This document shows, piece by piece, positions 60,933 to 64,000 of a stretch of DNA of 64,000 bases. The translations under genes were made by a program, and so were the position numbers. The stretch is from contig NW_025062476.1 in assembly GCF_000002995.4 (NCBI RefSeq), positions 5,445,001 to 5,509,000 on the forward strand. The letters are read 5' to 3'. The stretch comes from Brugia malayi (taxonomy: Eukaryota; Nematoda; Chromadorea; Rhabditida; Onchocercidae). The notes beneath the pieces were generated by a model. That model was not told where the DNA came from. It was given only the letters and a program-made list of their open reading frames with translations, and searched no databases. The number at the start of each line of letters is the position of its first letter. Position 1 is the stretch's first letter.

Positions 60933-63361
60933 ATGTACGGTCGTGCAGTAGTAGTACTACTGACAAATTTTGGCATTGTCGCATTTGCAAAACATGATTT
61001 ACCTCTGGATTTCAATGATATAGTTGTTTATGCCAAACCTGGTTTATTCATTTATTACATATGTTGAAAAAAACTTTGAGCAATTTTAAATTGAAATTTA
61101 TGAACATTTATTTTTACTGTTTATTGCTTTAAAATTAATAATCAAGCTAAAATATAATTAGTGTAATCAGTGATTATATTTTGTAATCATTGGTATATAA
61201 TGTACAATAACACAACTTGCATAATCTATTAGCAATATTTTCAGTTTTAGAATTAAACCAATATTATTTTATGATATTGATTTTTATTGAAAATAAACTT
61301 TCTAGCTAACAAAAACAAAAAATACTGCTATAAATTGATAATATTATTTGCACAAGAGGAAAATTTTATATTTTTCTTCCCTTCTATACAGGTGATGCGA
61401 TGCAATTAAGTAAACTTACTGCGGATGAAAATGAAGATCTGAAAATTAACTGCGGTAGAACGCGTCGGCAATGGCTTTCAACACGTTTATTTTAAAATTT
61501 CAATAATTTTTATACAAATTCAATTTTTTTAGCACTCATTCGTACAATGTTATCAATGCATTAATGAATGTTCCCTACTTCTGCTCATCAAATAACATCA
61601 TCAAATACACTATTCATATGCTAACTTTTATTTTTTTTACACATTTTCTGCTCAACAGTAGCAGTACAACTAATGCAATCTTTAAAATTAAATTTTACAA
61701 ATGATTTAGCTTATAAGATTTCGGCTGGATCAGCTGCAAAATTGGGTCAATTTCCATGGGCTGTAGCATTAACTACTATAAGTCAAAAACGATACAATTA
61801 TTGCGGTGGATCGATCATCTCAAAACGACACATCCTTACCGCAGCACATTGTTTCATGAAATATGAAAATGATCAATTACCATGCACGTCTGTTACATTT
61901 GCTGAATTAATCAAATTTTATTTAATACATTTGCATAAATTCTATGACTAACATTTATTATTTATGACTACTATTGTTAATCATGATTACCATTATTAAT
62001 TATGGTTATCATTGTTAATCATGACTATCATTATTAATCTTGACTATAATCTTGGCCATTATTGATGATCGTGATTATCTCTGTTATTCATGATCATCAT
62101 TGTTGATTATAGCTATCACTGTTACACAATCATAACTATCATTGTTAACATTGCTCTGTTACATCTTTGCATAACACACTACCACTCATTTAATTTTAGA
62201 ACGGCTACAAATTTGGATGATATCACTGAAGTCATAGTACGATATGGTGGGATATGTTTGCGAAGTGACTCACCACCATGTGATGGAAAGTTGTGCATGA
62301 CAGCAAGAATTAATAAAATTGCAATTCATAGGCGGTACATATGAATTAGCTTTCTAAATATAAATTCAATTAATTAAACAAAACAATGTCATCATTTTAA
62401 TTTATGTACAGTACTTGTAAATCTAGAAAACAACTTTTTTTTACAGTAATTTTTCAAAGCAAATAATATATTGATTAAATGTATTTAAAAAACCAAGCAA
62501 AATTTTTTGTTTTTTTAAAAATTCTTTTTTTAGTTTTATGGATGATGGTTGTATAGGGGGATTTGATTTTGCAATCATTGAAATGGAAAGTGATTTGATG
62601 GTAAATCTATTCAACGATGTTATTAAATTTACAAATAATAGATCATATCCTTTCCTAATACATATCTCTGCTATGTTTAAAATTCAAAAGAAATAAAAAA
62701 TTATCTTAATTTTGTATAATCAAGGTATTCTTGAAACCATTCTACACTCTTTCAATTTATTCTCCTATCTAATTAATCATTAATGCATCATTCTTGCCAC
62801 ATTTATTTGGATTTCATCATCCATCACTTACTCCGATGATCCCGATTAATCCGAATCGATCATCCTTTTCCAGTTTGGTACTACTACCTCAGCAATATGC
62901 TTACCAAATTCATCACTTGATCTTAACTCTGCCGAAAATCTCTTTGATTATGGATTTGGTGATAATGAAAGTGAGTTCAGTATCAATGCAATCAATTAAT
63001 TTACAAAAAATTCAAAAATCCAAAACCTAAAAATAAATAAATCCTCCTTTTTATCATACACCTAATTTTATATAATTTGTCAAAATACAATAAAATTTTA
63101 AATAGTTTAAAAACAATACTACTTCTACTCCTACTCTTATTATTAATAACTAATTAATAATAATAACGAGAAGAAAATACCATACAATTATCATTTAGAG
63201 ATGCTCTTCCAGATATATTTATAATTTCAGATGGAGAAAGCATGTCGCGATTGAATTATGGTAGTGCAAAAATAATCAGCGTTGGAGAAAAGACGGATTT
63301 CATTCGAGCTGGACCAATTCATAAGCCAAAAAATAAAACCATTTATCAGGGCATTTGTGTT
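60933..63361 (+). CDS. Secreted trypsin-like S1 serine protease, 3' end outside the window
   Basis: Exons 60933-61041, 61392-61454, 61659-61887, 62200-62334, 62534-62600, 62874-62970 and 63231-63361 are in phase, encoding 277 residues before the window ends. A signal peptide (VVVLLTNFGIVAFA) is followed by a short pro-region with a Cys (KINC) and then the peptidase S1 domain. The likely activation site is K|ISAGSAAKLGQFPWAV, with ISAG in place of the common IVGG. The catalytic His is in LTAAHC and the Asp in GFDFAIIEME; ICLPNSS is the usual segment after the Asp. The last exon ends YQGICV at a GTAAGA donor, where GDSGG would be expected next; no such exon occurs up to 64000, so the catalytic Ser exon must lie to the right. 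The exon 2/3 junction is the least certain, since a second acceptor at 61698-61699 is also in phase. Its substrate is unknown. Confidence 0.82.
61973..62150. repeat. 19-bp degenerate tandem repeat in a protease intron
   Basis: Four fairly clean 19-bp units run from 61973 to 62048, of the type ATTGTTAATCATGACTATC alternating with ATTATTAATnnTGnnTATC. More diverged units follow to about 62150. The array occupies most of the intron 61888-62199, between the catalytic His exon and the next exon. The open frame 62090-62344 runs through it and is not a separate gene. Confidence 0.8.
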
Positions 63362-63761
63362 GTAAGAGCATTTACTTCCAATTAATTACTTGCACTTTAA
63401 TTTTACTAGTTACAATGGAAAGTCATAAATTAAAAGTTGTAAGTATGTATATTACATTACTTATAATTTTCAAGACACAATATCATTCCAGTAAATCGAT
63501 TCGTCGAATTATTTCCTCATTATAATATTCATAAACAATAGGGATATTTTTTAAAATTTTAGAAAGAAAAATCAAATCTTTATTAAGAAAGAAAAGAAAT
63601 ATACTTCCCTTGTAAACTTTGCATTTGTATTATTTGTATTCTTTTTAATTTTATGATGAACAAAAATAAGCTAACGGATAGAATTTGAATGTTTTAAAAT
63701 TTCATCTTAATTAAGCTAACAAGACTCATTGAAACAGTGAGAAGAAATTAAGCTAGCATTT

Positions 63762-63774
63762 CAACCTTTGACCT
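63762..63774 (-). promoter_or_regulatory. DR1-like nuclear-receptor motif near the right end
   Basis: The minus strand reads AGGTCA-A-AGGTTG, a DR1 arrangement with one canonical AGGTCA half-site. It is a variant of the 13-mer repeated in vab-1 and lies just before the CpG-rich segment. The role is inferred. Confidence 0.3.
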
Positions 63775-63818
63775 TTCATATATGTATATATTTAATATTA
63801 ATCAATGCTTGGCATTAA

Positions 63819-64000
63819 AACGTGACACTAGGGTAACGTCTCACGTCGTCCTCTATGGCGGCGTCTCATGCTAATACGTGCAACTTCCATCTGATACGCG
63901 CGATTTGCCACGCTATCATGTATCGCTAGATGATTATGACAATTCTATGACATCTTAAAGTGGTCCGTGTAGTGAAAAAATACGTCTCATGGTGCATATT
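63819..64000. other. Abrupt CpG-rich segment with repeated CGTCTCA motif
   Basis: From about 63819 the base composition changes sharply: roughly 14 CpG dinucleotides occur in 180 bases, far more than in the flanking AT-rich DNA. CGTCTCA recurs at 63837, 63862 and 63983, followed by TG or CG. No splice-compatible coding frame of useful length was found. It could be the edge of a dispersed repeat, a transposon terminus, inserted foreign DNA or a regulatory element. It lies inside the protease gene, between the last visible exon and the expected Ser exon. Confidence 0.55.

Noticed and set aside
62794..63030. Open frame 62794-63030 as a separate gene
   Set aside because: It overlaps, in another frame, the protease exon 62874-62970, which carries the family segment ICLPNSS.

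Overview
The window looks like nuclear DNA of a nematode. It is very AT-rich, with long A/T runs and microsatellites. The genes are split into many small exons, and most splice acceptors read TTTTCAG or TTTTTAG. The protein set also fits: a VAB-1-type Eph receptor, a CACHD1/TAG-180-type alpha2delta-like protein, a ligand-less acireductone dioxygenase-like protein and a trypsin-like protease. Intron sizes and composition suggest a spirurid or filarial relative, but the sequence alone cannot name a species. I saw no bacterial operon, CRISPR array, rRNA, tRNA or intact transposon.

Layout. (1) 953-27991, plus strand: a complete Eph receptor tyrosine kinase gene (vab-1 orthologue) with 23 exons spread over 27 kb and an optional in-frame micro-exon. 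(2) 30506-34172, minus strand, perhaps starting at 36187: an unrecognised Asn/Ser-rich protein of 9 or 10 exons, convergent with vab-1. (3) 36425-47171, plus strand: a 26-exon gene for a type I membrane protein with degenerate VWA, Cache, Cys-rich and PSI-like parts (CACHD1/TAG-180 family), possibly divergent from gene 2 across about 240 bp. (4) 47172-57966: a long AT-rich gene-free stretch with TCA- and TAA-type microsatellites. (5) 57967-59731, plus strand: an acireductone dioxygenase-fold protein that has lost all four metal ligands. (6) 60933 onward, plus strand: the first seven exons of a secreted S1 serine protease. Its catalytic-serine exon lies beyond the window.

VAB-1 and CACHD1-type proteins both act at the cell surface, and in animals both families work in the nervous system; nothing here shows that they are co-regulated. 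All exon models were built by hand: each junction was checked for GT/GC-AG and reading phase, and each gene's exon total is a multiple of three.

Points most worth a second look: the metal-site-less dioxygenase; four identical copies of a 13-bp DR1 nuclear-receptor-like motif inside or just before vab-1; a perfect 15-bp-arm hairpin in a vab-1 intron; a 41-nt intron or double frameshift in the CACHD1-like gene; a possible mutually exclusive exon in the same gene; and an abrupt CpG-rich segment at the right end.
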